From Solwaraspora sp. WMMA2056 (lineage in GTDB: Bacteria > Actinomycetota > Actinomycetes > Mycobacteriales > Micromonosporaceae): a stretch of DNA of 64,000 bases. The DNA lies in NCBI RefSeq assembly GCF_030345095.1, contig NZ_CP128360.1:2542001-2606000 (forward strand), read 5' to 3'. The notes beneath the pieces are model-generated. The model ran no database searches and was not told where the DNA came from. It worked only from the letters and a program-made list of their open reading frames with translations. Made by a program: the position numbers and the translations under genes. Positions 33,556 through 42,983 of the stretch are shown piece by piece. The stretch's first letter is position 1. Each line of letters begins with the position of its first letter.

Positions 33556-34890
33556 ATGCCCCCCGTGTCGACGTCACCGGACCCGTCGACGTCACCGCGC
33601 CAGCCGACCGGGCCGGATCGGTCGACGTCGCCGTACCGGTGGACGTTGCTCGACCTGGCGGTCGCGACGGCGGTGGCCACCATCGCCTGGCAGTACCGGG
33701 CCTCGCTGGCCGACCTGGTGATCGGCCTCGGCATGGCGGTGGCGCTGGTGTGGCGCCGCCGCCGTCCGATGACCGTCATGCTGGTCGTCGCCGGCCTGGG
33801 CGCGGCACAGCTGCTGGTCGCCCTGAGCGTGCCGGAGTTCTACGACGTCGCGGTGCTGATCGCGATGGCCGCTGTGGTGACCCACGCCGACCGGCAGTGG
33901 CACGCCGTACTGGCCGGCGGGATCACCCTGGTCGGCGTCGCCGTGCTCGCCGTCGACGCCAAACTGCTCGCCGACGACCACCACGTGACCGGCCTCGCCG
34001 ACTTCAGCGAGTACGCCGTCCTGATGCTGATCTGCGTGGCGATCTGGCTGACCGCGTACATGTTGCGCAGCCGCAAGGAACAGACGGCGGTCGCCGCCGA
34101 GCGGGCGGCGGCGGCCGAACGGGAACGCGACCAGCTTGCCCGGCTGGCCGCCGCCGACGAACGGGCCGCGATCGCCCGGGAGCTGCACGACGTCGTCGCC
34201 CACAGCCTGGCGGTGATGACGGTGCAGGCGGACGGCGCCAGCTACATGATCGACCTGGACGCCGAGCAGGCCCGCAAGGCCATGATCACCATCGGTGACA
34301 CCGGCCGCGACGCGCTGGAGGACATGCGCCGGATCGTCGCCGTGCTGCGCGGGGTCGACGCGTCACCGGCCGCCCCGCAGCCCGGGGCGGCCGGAACGCC
34401 CGACGACACCGACCGGCGTAGGGCCGGAATCGCCCAGCTCAGCGCCCTGATCGAGCGGACCAGGGGAGCCGGTCTCGTCGTCGAACTGAGCATCGACGGC
34501 GATCCGACCCGGTTGTCACCCGCCGAGGAGCTGACCATGTTCTGGGTGGTGCAGGAGTCGCTGACCAACACCCTGCGATACTCGGGTCCCGGCACGGCCG
34601 TCACGGTGACCGTCCGGATCGATGCGGACACCGCCGAGCTGACGGTGATCGACGATGGTCGAGGGACGGTCGCCACCCGGCCGGCCACTGCCCCGCCGGC
34701 CACTGCCCGATCGACCGCCGGACCGGCGTCCGGTGGCAACGGCCTGCTCGGCATGCGGGAGCGGGTGGCCGTGCACGGCGGCGAGGTGACTGCCGGACCG
34801 CGCCCGGCCGGCGGCTGGCAGGTCCACGCCGTACTGCCGATCAGGTCCCCGGCGCGGGCCGGGACGGAGCCGACGGAGGTGACGTCGTGA
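33556..34890 (+). CDS. NarL-type sensor histidine kinase
   Basis: This 444-residue membrane kinase has four to five N-terminal helices (30-170) with no large extracellular loop. A short coiled linker leads to a HisKA_3 dimerisation domain, with the phosphorylated His211 in ARELHDVVAHSLAVM. A HATPase domain follows with N-box MFWVVQESLTNTLRYSG and G-box GGNGLLGMRERV. This is the DesK/LiaS-like class. It overlaps the response regulator by 4 bp. The absence of a sensor domain suggests intramembrane sensing, often of envelope stress. Confidence 0.92.
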   Translation: MPPVSTSPDPSTSPRQPTGPDRSTSPYRWTLLDLAVATAVATIAWQYRASLADLVIGLGMAVALVWRRRRPMTVMLVVAGLGAAQLLVALSVPEFYDVAVLIAMAAVVTHADRQWHAVLAGGITLVGVAVLAVDAKLLADDHHVTGLADFSEYAVLMLICVAIWLTAYMLRSRKEQTAVAAERAAAAERERDQLARLAAADERAAIARELHDVVAHSLAVMTVQADGASYMIDLDAEQARKAMITIGDTGRDALEDMRRIVAVLRGVDASPAAPQPGAAGTPDDTDRRRAGIAQLSALIERTRGAGLVVELSIDGDPTRLSPAEELTMFWVVQESLTNTLRYSGPGTAVTVTVRIDADTAELTVIDDGRGTVATRPATAPPATARSTAGPASGGNGLLGMRERVAVHGGEVTAGPRPAGGWQVHAVLPIRSPARAGTEPTEVTS

Positions 34891-35552
34891 CGATCAGAGT
34901 CTTCCTCGTCGACGACCAGGAGCTGGTCCGGGCCGGGTTCGCGATGGTGCTGGCCGCCCAGCCCGACATGGCCGTCGTCGGTGAGGCCGCCGACGGTGCC
35001 GCCGCACTCGCCGCGTTGGCCACCATCGAGGCCGACGTGGTGGTGATGGACCTCCGGATGCCGCTGATGGACGGCGTCGAAGCCACCCGCCGGCTCCGGG
35101 CCCAGGACCGTGCCGACGCGCCGAAGGTCCTGGCGTTGACGACGTTCGACACCGACGAGGACGCGTTCGCCGCGCTGCAGGCGGGGGCCAGCGGCTTCCT
35201 GCTCAAGAACGTGCGTCCCGCCGAACTGTTGGCCGCGATCCGGGTGGTGGCCAGCGGCGAGTCGGTCGTCGCACCCCGGGTGACCCGTCGGCTGCTGGAC
35301 CGCTTCGCCGGGCACCTCACCCCGGAGCCGGCCGCCGACGACCGGCTCGCCGCGCTGACCGCCCGGGAACGTGAGGTGCTCGCCCTGGTCGCGGCCGGCC
35401 TGTCCAACACCGAGATCGCCAACCAGCTCTACGTCGCCGAGGCGACCGTCAAGACCCACCTCGGGCGGATCCTCACCAAACTGGACCTGCGGGACCGGGT
35501 GCAGGCCGTCGTCTTCGCGTACCGGATCGGTCTGGTCCGTCCCGGGCCGTGA
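34887..35552 (+). CDS. NarL/LuxR-type response regulator
   Basis: This 221-residue protein has a receiver domain with acidic pocket D9/D10, phosphoacceptor Asp55 (VVMDLRMP) and switch residues around ALTTFDTDE. A LuxR helix-turn-helix lies at about 150-210 (LTAREREVLALVAAGLSNTEIANQLYVAEATVKTHLG region). The start is GTG 34887, overlapping the kinase stop as GTGA. It is the cognate partner of the upstream kinase. Likely targets are the downstream small membrane protein and permease, whose upstream region contains a perfect palindrome. Confidence 0.94.
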   Translation: MTIRVFLVDDQELVRAGFAMVLAAQPDMAVVGEAADGAAALAALATIEADVVVMDLRMPLMDGVEATRRLRAQDRADAPKVLALTTFDTDEDAFAALQAGASGFLLKNVRPAELLAAIRVVASGESVVAPRVTRRLLDRFAGHLTPEPAADDRLAALTAREREVLALVAAGLSNTEIANQLYVAEATVKTHLGRILTKLDLRDRVQAVVFAYRIGLVRPGP

Positions 35553-35610
35553 CCTGTCCGGAACTCAGGCCGTGACCTGTCCGGACTTCGGGCCGTGACC
35601 GGTCCGTCCC
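35545..35610. repeat. 23-bp tandem repeat, nearly three copies, anchored on the response-regulator stop codon
   Basis: Units lie at 35545-35567 and 35568-35590, and a shortened third at 35591-35610. All begin GGCCGTGACC. The first unit contains the TGA stop codon (35550-35552) of the response regulator. The array occupies the start of a 217-bp intergenic region. Confidence 0.82.
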
Positions 35611-35651
35611 TTGCCCTGACCTGGGGCGTTGCGACCGGTATCGGATCGGAT

Positions 35652-35669
35652 GTACGACCACGGTCGTAC
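35652..35669. promoter_or_regulatory. Perfect inverted repeat upstream of the small membrane protein and permease
   Basis: GTACGACC and GGTCGTAC flank a 2-bp AC centre, giving an 18-bp palindrome about 100 bp upstream of the ATG at 35770. A NarL-type regulator encoded just upstream binds sites of this general symmetry and size, so it is a candidate binding site. Confidence 0.6.
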
Positions 35670-35769
35670 CCGGCGCCGTCCGCAGATCCGATCGTGCGCC
35701 GACGCGTCGGACACCCCCGCCGGCCGACGATGGTCATCGTTGCGAACCCCGACCATCGGAAGGCACCTG

Positions 35770-36207
35770 ATGAGCACCCAGATTGACACCGGAACCCGCC
35801 GCCCCGCCGCGCTGCGACTGATCATCCTCGGCGTGGTGACCGTCGCGGTGCTGGCCGCTGTCGCGTTCGGCGTCAACTACCTGTGGCAGCAGCAGTTCGG
35901 GCCGACCCAGGCGTCAGCCGCCGACTGCCGGCTCGCCCAGCAGTTGCTCGACCAGACGAAGAACCCACCGAGCGAACCGGCCGAGGCCGAGCAGTGGGAA
36001 CAGGACCTGCGCAAGATTCGCTACGCCCAGTTCGTCGATCAGGGGATCAGCACTGAGGTCGGCCGGTTCATCCACTGGTCCCGGGTCAAGGCGACCGGCG
36101 CGGGCGAGCGTCCGACCAAGGAGCAGATCAGCGAGGCGCGCAGTAACGCCGAGGGCCACTGCGCAAGCAGCGGCGTCAAGCTGACCTTCCCTGAGCTGGC
36201 CTTCTGA
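35770..36207 (+). CDS. Small single-pass membrane protein of unknown function
   Basis: This 145-residue protein has a basic N-terminus, one transmembrane helix at about 16-39 (LIILGVVTVAVLAAVAFGV), and a hydrophilic, probably extracellular domain. Two cysteines in that domain (ADCRLAQ and GHCASSG) could form a disulfide. GGAAGG lies 6 bp before ATG 35770. Its stop is 1 bp from the permease ATG, so the two are co-translated. In typical kinase-regulator-ABC loci this position is held by the ATPase gene, and this protein is not an ATPase. I do not recognise the family. Confidence 0.75.
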   Translation: MSTQIDTGTRRPAALRLIILGVVTVAVLAAVAFGVNYLWQQQFGPTQASAADCRLAQQLLDQTKNPPSEPAEAEQWEQDLRKIRYAQFVDQGISTEVGRFIHWSRVKATGAGERPTKEQISEARSNAEGHCASSGVKLTFPELAF

Positions 36208-36208
36208 G

Positions 36209-38730
36209 ATGAGTGTCGTCAACACCGCCGTGCCACGTACCCAGCTGCGCGGCATCCTGACCCGACCCGGCCGCCTGCTGCTCACCGGCCTGTCGGTGCT
36301 GGTCGCCGCGTTCGTGGTGGCCGGTGCCATGCTCGCCTACGAGATCGTCGCCCGCACCACGCTGGACACCTTCAGCGACACCCCACCCGGTGCCAGCCTG
36401 GTGGTCACCGTGAACGGCACCCTGATCGCCGACGAGCAGCGGGCCGCGATCGCCGCGTTCCCGGGCGTCAGCCAGGCCGTCGGCCGCGACGAGGTCCAGC
36501 TCGGGGTGGGTGAACCGTCTGCCGGCACGTCGATCCTGCTGGTCACCGACCCCGGCGCCGGACCGCTGGCGCGGACCACGCTGCTCACCGGACGGTACCC
36601 GACAGCGGGCGGCGAGATCGCCGTCAACCAGCGCGCCGTCGACCGGCTCGGCATCGCCCCCGGCAGCACCCTTCGGCTGTACGGCGGCGACCCGACCGCC
36701 GCGCCGACAACGGCGACGGTGACCGGCGTCGTCGACGGCCCGGACGCCAACTGGGAGCGGGCGTACACGCCGGACACGCTGCTCGCGACGGTGACGACGA
36801 CCCCGGTCGGCTGGGGTCGGATCGACGTCGCCGCCGCGCCGGGGACCGACGTCGGCGGGCTCTCGGACGAGATCCTCAACTACCTCGACCGGTCGACCCG
36901 CAGCTGTACCCCAGCGCGGCACCCGGCGAATCGAAACGGCTGGCCGAGGCACAGGAGGCCGTGGCCCGCTTCGACCAGGTCTTCGCGCTCGCCGCGATGT
37001 TCCTGGCCGTCGCCGTGGTCGCCGCCCTGCTGGTCGCCTCGTCGACGTTCCGCATCGTGTTCGCCCAGCGGATGGGCCAGCTGGCGTTGCTGCGCCTGAT
37101 CGGCGCCCACCGCCGGCAACTGGTCGTGGCGCTGACCATCGAAGGTGCGCTGGTCGGTCTGCTCGCCGGCACCGTCGGGGTGCTGCTCGCGGTCGGCCTC
37201 GGGCTGGCCGCACCGGCGCTCGCCGCCGCGGGCCAGCAGGTCTCCCTGCCCGAGGTGCCGGTCGGAGCCCTGGTGGCGGTCGTCGTCGGGGCGGTCGTGC
37301 TGACCGCCGGCGCGGGACTGGTGCCGGCGCTGGCCGCCGCGAACGTACCGCCGCTGCAGGCGTTGCGCAGCGCCGGCACGGTGACCGCCGAGTCGGGAAT
37401 CAGTGCCGGGCGCCTGCTCGTCGGGCTGCTGCTGGCCGCCGCGTCGGCCGCCACGGTCGCGTCGACCATCTCCCGCGTCTCGGCGCCGGAGGCACCGGAT
37501 TCGGCCGGGACGCTGCTGGGCATCGTCGGGATCGGCGCCTTCGCGTTCGGTGCGCTCGTCGCACTCGGACCACTGCTGATCCGGCCGGTGCTGGCAGTCG
37601 TCGGCTGGCCGCTGCGCAAGCTCAGGCCGGTCGGCACCCTCGCGGTGAGCACGATCGGCGGGGTGCCGCGCCGGGCCGCCGCAGTCTCGGTGGTGGTCGC
37701 CCTGGGGGTGGCCCTCGTCGGCGGCGCGGCGGTCGGTGCCGCCAGCCTGCGAGCCTTCACCGACCAGACGATGGCCGCCCGCGCCCCGGCCGATCTGATG
37801 GTGGTCGGCAGCGACCAGCCGCTCACCCCGGCGGTCGTCGACCAGTTGCGGGCGATGGCGGAACTCCGCCACGTCACCCCGATGGAGCTGCTCTCGTTCA
37901 ACATCGACCAGTTCTCGTACACGGCTGTCACCATCGACCTCGACGCGCTGCCCCGGATGGCGGCGCTGGCCGTCGACGACGGCACGTTGACCAACGTCGG
38001 GCCGGGGCAGGCGGTGCTCGGGCAGAACCTGGCCGAGGACCTGTCGGCCGACGTCGGCGACCAGATCACCCTGACCGGTGACGCAGGGCAGGTGAGCGTC
38101 ACCGTCACGGCGGTGCTCGGCGGCCGTGCACCGCTGGACACCGATGTGGTGCTGACCTCGGGCGACCTGGCTCTGCTCGGTGGTACCGACCCCACCGAGA
38201 CCGGGGTGCTGGCCGACTTCGCCGGCGGCGACCACGGCGCGACAGTGGCCGCCGTACGGCAGCTCGCGGTCGCCAACGGTGCCGACGTGGGGGTGATGGC
38301 GGATTACCGGGAGACCGTCGAGTCAGAGGTGTCGTCGCTGTTCCTGATCGCGCTCGGACTGCTTGCCCTGACCGTGGCGATAGCGGTCGTCGGGGTCGGC
38401 ACCACCACCGCGTTGTCGGTGCTGGAACGCACCCAGGAGGTCGGCCTGCTGCGGGCGCTCGGCCTCAGCCGCCCCCGGCTACGGGCGATGATCCTGCTGG
38501 AATCCGGCATGTACGGGATCGTCGGTGCGGTGCTCGGCCTTGCCCTGGGCGTACCGCTGGCCTGGCTGACGATCGAGGCACTGCAGTTGGGCACCCCGCT
38601 GGCGCTGCCGGCGGGCCAGCTGCTGGTGATCGTCGCAGCCCTGGGCGCCATCACCGCGCTGGCCGGGCTGTCGCCGGCCCGCCGGGCCGCCCGGGTCAGC
38701 CCGGTCGCCGCCATCGGCACCCCGGACTGA
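36209..38730 (+). pseudogene. FtsX/MacB-type ABC transporter permease with a single-base frameshift
   Basis: Two adjacent frames together encode one FtsX-like permease of about 840 residues. The first (36209 to about 36890) holds the N-terminal helix and extracellular domain (LLTGLSVLVAAFVVAGAM, then TPPGASLVVTVNG). The second continues from about 36893 with VDPQLYPSAAPGESKRLAEA and the FtsX core helices (FDQVFALAAMFLAVAVVAALL), a second extracellular domain and a last FtsX block ending PARRAARVSPVAAIG. The frames join if one base, probably a G at 36890-36894, is restored. Cause: real mutation, sequencing error or, less likely, programmed frameshifting. No ABC ATPase gene is adjacent. Confidence 0.8.
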
Positions 38731-38736
38731 GCCCGG

Positions 38737-40974
38737 TCACGTCGCCACCCGCACCACCTCGCAGTGGTAACCCGACGAGTGGCCCGCTACCAGGTCCACG
38801 GTGGCCGTTCCATCCTGGTAGCGCACCTCGAACTCCGCACCGGGGCCACCGTCGGGGGCGGGTACCCGTACCCGGGTCCGCTGGCCCGGTGCCGGCGCGT
38901 ACAGCCGCAGCGTCACCCCGTCGGCCCAGGGGTAGTCGGGCCGGTCGGTGACCGCCCCGAACGGGATGACCGCGCCGGGCCGGGCCAGCACGGGTACGCT
39001 GTCGAACCCGTGCTTCTCGGTGATCCACCCCGGGCCGGTGACCTGGGCGCCGGTCATCAGGTGGGTCCAGGTGCCGGCGGGCAGGTAGTAGGTGACCTGT
39101 CCGTCCGCGCTCATCACCGGGGCGACGAGCAGGTCGGGGCCGAGCATGTACTGCCGGTCGAGGTACGCGGTGGCCGGGTCGTCCGGGAACTCCACGATCA
39201 TCGGCCGCATCACCGGTACGCCGTCGCGGTGGGCCTCCTCGGCCGCCGCCGCCAGGTACGGGATGAGGCTCAGCTTGAGCCGGGTGAAGCGGCGCAGCAC
39301 GTCGACCGCCTCGTCGTCGTACGCCCACGGCACCCGGTACGAGCCGGAGCCGTGCAGCCGTGAGTGCGAGGAGAGCATCCCGAAGGCGATCCAACGCTTG
39401 AAGACGGCCGGGTCCGGCGTGCCCTCGAAGCCGCCGATGTCGTGGCTCCAGTAGCCGAAGCCGGACGCGGCCAGGGACAGGCCGCCGCGCAGCGACTCGG
39501 CCATCGCCACGAAGGTGGACTCGCAGTCGCCGCCCCAGTGCACCGGGAACTGCTGGCCGCCGGCGGTCGCCGACCGGGCGAAGAGCACCGCCTCGCCCGG
39601 TCCGCGCTCGGCCTCCAGCAGTTCGAAGACGGCCTTGTTGTAGAGGTACGAGTAGTAGTTGTGCATCCGTTGCGGGTCGGATCCGTCGTGCCAGACGACC
39701 TCGGTCGGGATGCGTTCGCCGAAGTCGGTCTTGAAGCAGTCCACGCCCATGTCGAGCAGGACCTTCAGCTTGCCCGCGTACCACTGCGCCGCCGCCGGGT
39801 TGGTGAAGTCGACGAGCGCCATGCCGGCCTGCCACTTGTCCCACTGCCAGATGGAACCGTCCGGGTTGCGGACCAGGTAGCCGGCCTTGCGGCCCTCCTC
39901 GAACAGGTACGACCGTTGGGCGATGTACGGGTTGATCCAGACGCAGACCTTCAGGCCGCGCTCGTGCAGCCGGCGCAGCATCCCCTCAGGGTCGGGGAAG
40001 GTCGCCGGGTCCCAGATGAAGTCGACCCAGTGGAACTGCCGCATCCAGAAGCAGTCGAAGTGGAACACCGACAGCGGCAGGTCCCGTTCGGCCATCCCGT
40101 CGATGAACTCGGTGACCGTCTTCTCGTCGTACGAGGTGGTGAACGAGGTGGAGAGCCAGAGCCCGTACGACCAGGCCGGCACCCGGGCCGGCCGGCCGGT
40201 CAGCGCGGTGTACCGGCGCAGCACGTCCTTGGGGGTGGGTCCGTCGAACAGGTAGTAGGTGAGCGACTGGCCCGGCACGCTGAACTGGGTCTGCGAGACC
40301 ACTTCGGAGCCGACCTCGAACGACACATGCTCGGGGTGGTCCACGAACACCCCGTAGCCGGCGCCGCTGAGATAGAAGGGCACGTTCTTGTACGCCTGTT
40401 CGCTGGCGGTGCCGCCGTCGGCGTTCCAGATGTCGACGGTCTGGCCGTTCTTGACGTACGCCCCGAACCGCTCGCCCAGCCCGTAGATGGTCTCGCCGAC
40501 GCCCAGCGCCAGCCGTTCGTGCACGTAGGTGTGCCCCTGCGCGTCGGTCACCACGCCGATGCTGCGTTCGGAGGAGGAGGTGACCAGCCGGTCGCCCCGC
40601 CGGAAGTCGACCCGCCACGGCCCGGTCAGCGCCACCCGGACGGTCAACTCGCCGGTGGTCAGCTGCGCGCTGAGCCCGGTGACGGTCACCTGCACCGGAT
40701 GGTCGGTGCGGTCGGCGACCGCGAACCGGGGCTGTTTGGGCAGGCCGCCGGAGTGGTGTCCGATGGTCACCCCGGCCACGCCGGGGGCGGGGGAGAAGAA
40801 CCGTACGGTGATCACCGGGCGGTTGAGGGTGTCCCCGCGTCCGGTGATCTTCCCGATCGGCGCGAAGACGGTCAGCGCGCGTCCGTCCGGTTCCACCTCC
40901 ACCGACTCCACCGTGCCGGGGCGCAGCACGCTGACCCCGGGACGCAACTGCCAGTACCCGTCGGTGAACTTCAC
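38737..40974 (-). CDS. GH31 glycoside hydrolase, alpha-xylosidase (YicI)-like
   Basis: This 745-residue cytoplasmic enzyme hydrolyses alpha-linked xylosides or glucosides. The catalytic nucleophile is Asp417 in CFKTDFGE and the acid/base is Asp483 in WGGDCEST. These positions and the overall length match YicI-type alpha-xylosidases (Asp416 and Asp482 there). An N-terminal beta-sandwich precedes the barrel, and FWMRQFHWVDFIWDP is the YicI-like substrate loop. GTG 40974 overlaps the stop of the permease gene (GTGA), making it the last gene of the sugar operon. Likely substrates are isoprimeverose or xyloglucan-derived oligosaccharides. Confidence 0.92.
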   Translation of the reverse strand: MKFTDGYWQLRPGVSVLRPGTVESVEVEPDGRALTVFAPIGKITGRGDTLNRPVITVRFFSPAPGVAGVTIGHHSGGLPKQPRFAVADRTDHPVQVTVTGLSAQLTTGELTVRVALTGPWRVDFRRGDRLVTSSSERSIGVVTDAQGHTYVHERLALGVGETIYGLGERFGAYVKNGQTVDIWNADGGTASEQAYKNVPFYLSGAGYGVFVDHPEHVSFEVGSEVVSQTQFSVPGQSLTYYLFDGPTPKDVLRRYTALTGRPARVPAWSYGLWLSTSFTTSYDEKTVTEFIDGMAERDLPLSVFHFDCFWMRQFHWVDFIWDPATFPDPEGMLRRLHERGLKVCVWINPYIAQRSYLFEEGRKAGYLVRNPDGSIWQWDKWQAGMALVDFTNPAAAQWYAGKLKVLLDMGVDCFKTDFGERIPTEVVWHDGSDPQRMHNYYSYLYNKAVFELLEAERGPGEAVLFARSATAGGQQFPVHWGGDCESTFVAMAESLRGGLSLAASGFGYWSHDIGGFEGTPDPAVFKRWIAFGMLSSHSRLHGSGSYRVPWAYDDEAVDVLRRFTRLKLSLIPYLAAAAEEAHRDGVPVMRPMIVEFPDDPATAYLDRQYMLGPDLLVAPVMSADGQVTYYLPAGTWTHLMTGAQVTGPGWITEKHGFDSVPVLARPGAVIPFGAVTDRPDYPWADGVTLRLYAPAPGQRTRVRVPAPDGGPGAEFEVRYQDGTATVDLVAGHSSGYHCEVVRVAT

Positions 40975-41882
40975 TTGTCGGCTCCTGCCGTGACGCCGCG
41001 CGCGAGGGTGCGCTGGAAGATGACGAAGAAGATGATCGCCGGAAGGATGCTCAGCAGCGCTCCGGCGTTGGTGGTGGGCGCGTCCATCAGCCGGTCGCCC
41101 TGCAACGAGGCGAGCGCGACCGGGACGGTCTGGGTCTGGTTGTCGATCAGCATGACCAACGGGATGAGGAACTCGTTCCAGGTCCAGATGAAGAAGAAGA
41201 CCAGCAGCACCGAGATGGTGGAGCGGATGTTGGGCAGCACCACCCGCCAGAGGATTCGCCAGGTGCCGGCGCCGTCGAGCGCGGCGGCCTCCAGCAGCTG
41301 GCGGGGGAAGGTGCCGAGCACCGAGGAGAGCAGGTAGGTGCCGAACGCGGCCTGGATGACGGTGAAGATGATAATCACGGCCAGCCGGGTGTTGTAGAGC
41401 CCCGCCTCCTTGGCGAAGTGGTAGAGCGGGTAGACCAGCGCCTCCTGCGGAAGCATGTTGGCCAGCAGGAAGACGCCGACGATCCAGAGCCGGCCACGGA
41501 CCCGGCCGATGCCGAGCGCGTACGCGCTGAGCAGCGAGACGAGTACGGCGAGGACCGCGACGGAGCCGGAGATGAGGATCGAGTTCCACAACTTGACCGG
41601 GTAGTCGACCTGCTCCCAGTAGGTGCGCAGACCGGTGGTGTAGAACTCGGTCGGCCAGGACAGCGGCCCGTTGGTGGAGTAGTCGCCCGGCGCCTTGAAG
41701 GCGTTGAGCAGCATGAACGCGAACGGCACCAGCATGACGAGCGCGGCCGCGCCGACGAGGGCGAGCACGATCCAGCGGCTGACCCCACGGTGGTGCCGGT
41801 CCGCGGGCCGCCGGGCCCGGCCGGGCCGGCGTACCGGCCGGCGTACGCGGTCGGTGTCGGGCATGGCGGGTACGACGGCCAT
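40971..41882 (-). CDS. Sugar ABC transporter permease, MalG-type
   Basis: This 303-residue inner-membrane permease has about six helices. The cytoplasmic EAA loop (LEAAALDGAGTWRILWRVVLP), which contacts the ATPase, is clear. The start at ATG 41882 shares one base with the stop of the MalF-type gene (TGATG). No ATPase gene is in the operon; actinobacterial sugar importers of this class usually share a common MsiK-type ATPase encoded elsewhere. Confidence 0.93.
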   Translation of the reverse strand: MAVVPAMPDTDRVRRPVRRPGRARRPADRHHRGVSRWIVLALVGAAALVMLVPFAFMLLNAFKAPGDYSTNGPLSWPTEFYTTGLRTYWEQVDYPVKLWNSILISGSVAVLAVLVSLLSAYALGIGRVRGRLWIVGVFLLANMLPQEALVYPLYHFAKEAGLYNTRLAVIIIFTVIQAAFGTYLLSSVLGTFPRQLLEAAALDGAGTWRILWRVVLPNIRSTISVLLVFFFIWTWNEFLIPLVMLIDNQTQTVPVALASLQGDRLMDAPTTNAGALLSILPAIIFFVIFQRTLARGVTAGADK

Positions 41883-42901
41883 CAGAGCCCTCCCCGGCGT
41901 TCGGCGCGGTGCTGTGCCACGAGGAAGCCCACCGCTATCAGGACGATGATCAGGGTCAGCACCATCGAGATCGCCGATCCGTAGCCGACCTCCAGCCGCT
42001 TGAAGAACGTGTAGTAGGCGAAGTAGGACGGCACGTTCGTGGCGTTCTCCGGGCCACCACGGGTCAGCGCGTAGATCGGGCCGAACACCTTCATCGCGGC
42101 GATGGTGCAGGTGAGGCCGACCACGAAGGTCTCCGGGCGGATCTGCGCCAGGGTGATCGACCGGAACCGCTGCCACCAGCCGGCACCGTCGATCTCGGCC
42201 GCCTCGTACAGTTCCGGGTTGACCCGCTCCAGCGCCGCCATGAAGACGACCACCGGGTAGCCGAGCTGCACCCAGATCATCACGGCCATCACCACCGGCA
42301 GTGCGCTGTCCGGGTCGCCGAGCCAGTCGTGCCCCAACGCGCCGAGCCCGACCGCGTCGAGCAGCCCGTTGAGTGCCCCGTCGGGGCGCAGAATCCAGCC
42401 CCAGATGATGCCGGCCACCACGACCGGGAGCACCTGCGGCAGGTAGAAGGCGGCGCGCAGCGCGGCGGCGGTGCGGGGACGGAACCGGCGTCCGATGGTG
42501 TCGAAGAGCACCGCGGCGAGTACCAGCCCGATCAGGGTGGGCAGCACCACCATCGCGATGATCATCGCTACCGTGTTCTGGAACGAGGTCCAGAAGACGT
42601 CGTCGGTGAGCAGGTTCCGGTAGTTGGTCAGGCCGGTGAACCGGGGCTCACCCACGCCGGACCACCTGGTCAGCGAGAGGTAGCCGGTGTAGCCGAGTGG
42701 ACCGCCGATGACGAGCAGGAACAGCAGCACGCCGGGCAGCAGGTAGAGCCAGTACACGGTCCCGCGTCCGCCGGGCCGGCGCGCGGACCGGCCGCCCCGG
42801 GTCGGATTGGTCGGGGTCGGGGGTGACTGGGCCGGGGGTGACGTGGCTGAGGGTGACGCCGTCGTCCGCCCGGCGGCGGTGACGGTCTCGGGAACTGCCA
42901 T
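41882..42901 (-). CDS. Sugar ABC transporter permease, MalF-type
   Basis: This 339-residue permease has a Ser/Pro/Thr-rich cytoplasmic N-terminus, then about six helices (WLYLLPGVLLFLLVIGGPLG first). The EAA loop LYEAAEIDGAGWWQRFRSITL is present. ATG 42901 follows a GGAGG site, so the longer start at 42931 is rejected. It lies 82 bp after the binding-protein gene, with a stem-loop in between. Confidence 0.93.
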   Translation of the reverse strand: MAVPETVTAAGRTTASPSATSPPAQSPPTPTNPTRGGRSARRPGGRGTVYWLYLLPGVLLFLLVIGGPLGYTGYLSLTRWSGVGEPRFTGLTNYRNLLTDDVFWTSFQNTVAMIIAMVVLPTLIGLVLAAVLFDTIGRRFRPRTAAALRAAFYLPQVLPVVVAGIIWGWILRPDGALNGLLDAVGLGALGHDWLGDPDSALPVVMAVMIWVQLGYPVVVFMAALERVNPELYEAAEIDGAGWWQRFRSITLAQIRPETFVVGLTCTIAAMKVFGPIYALTRGGPENATNVPSYFAYYTFFKRLEVGYGSAISMVLTLIIVLIAVGFLVAQHRAERRGGL

Positions 42902-42917
42902 GGGGGTTCCTCCACGG

Positions 42918-42975
42918 CGGGACGGGCGCACGGTGACCGGATCGACCGGAGTACGCCGGGCGCGCGCCCGTCCCG
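42918..42975 (-). promoter_or_regulatory. Intercistronic stem-loop after the sugar-binding-protein gene
   Basis: CGGGACGGGCGC (42918-42929) pairs perfectly with GCGCCCGTCCCG (42964-42975) across a 34-base loop. It starts just after the binding-protein stop, in the gap before the MalF-type gene. Such stems partly end transcription or protect the upstream mRNA, giving more binding protein than permease. Confidence 0.65.
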
Positions 42976-42983
42976 ACCGCCGC

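Noticed and set aside
39364-41337. 657-residue plus-strand frame
   Set aside because: Antisense of the GH31 enzyme; GH31 catalytic residues on the minus strand settle the coding strand.
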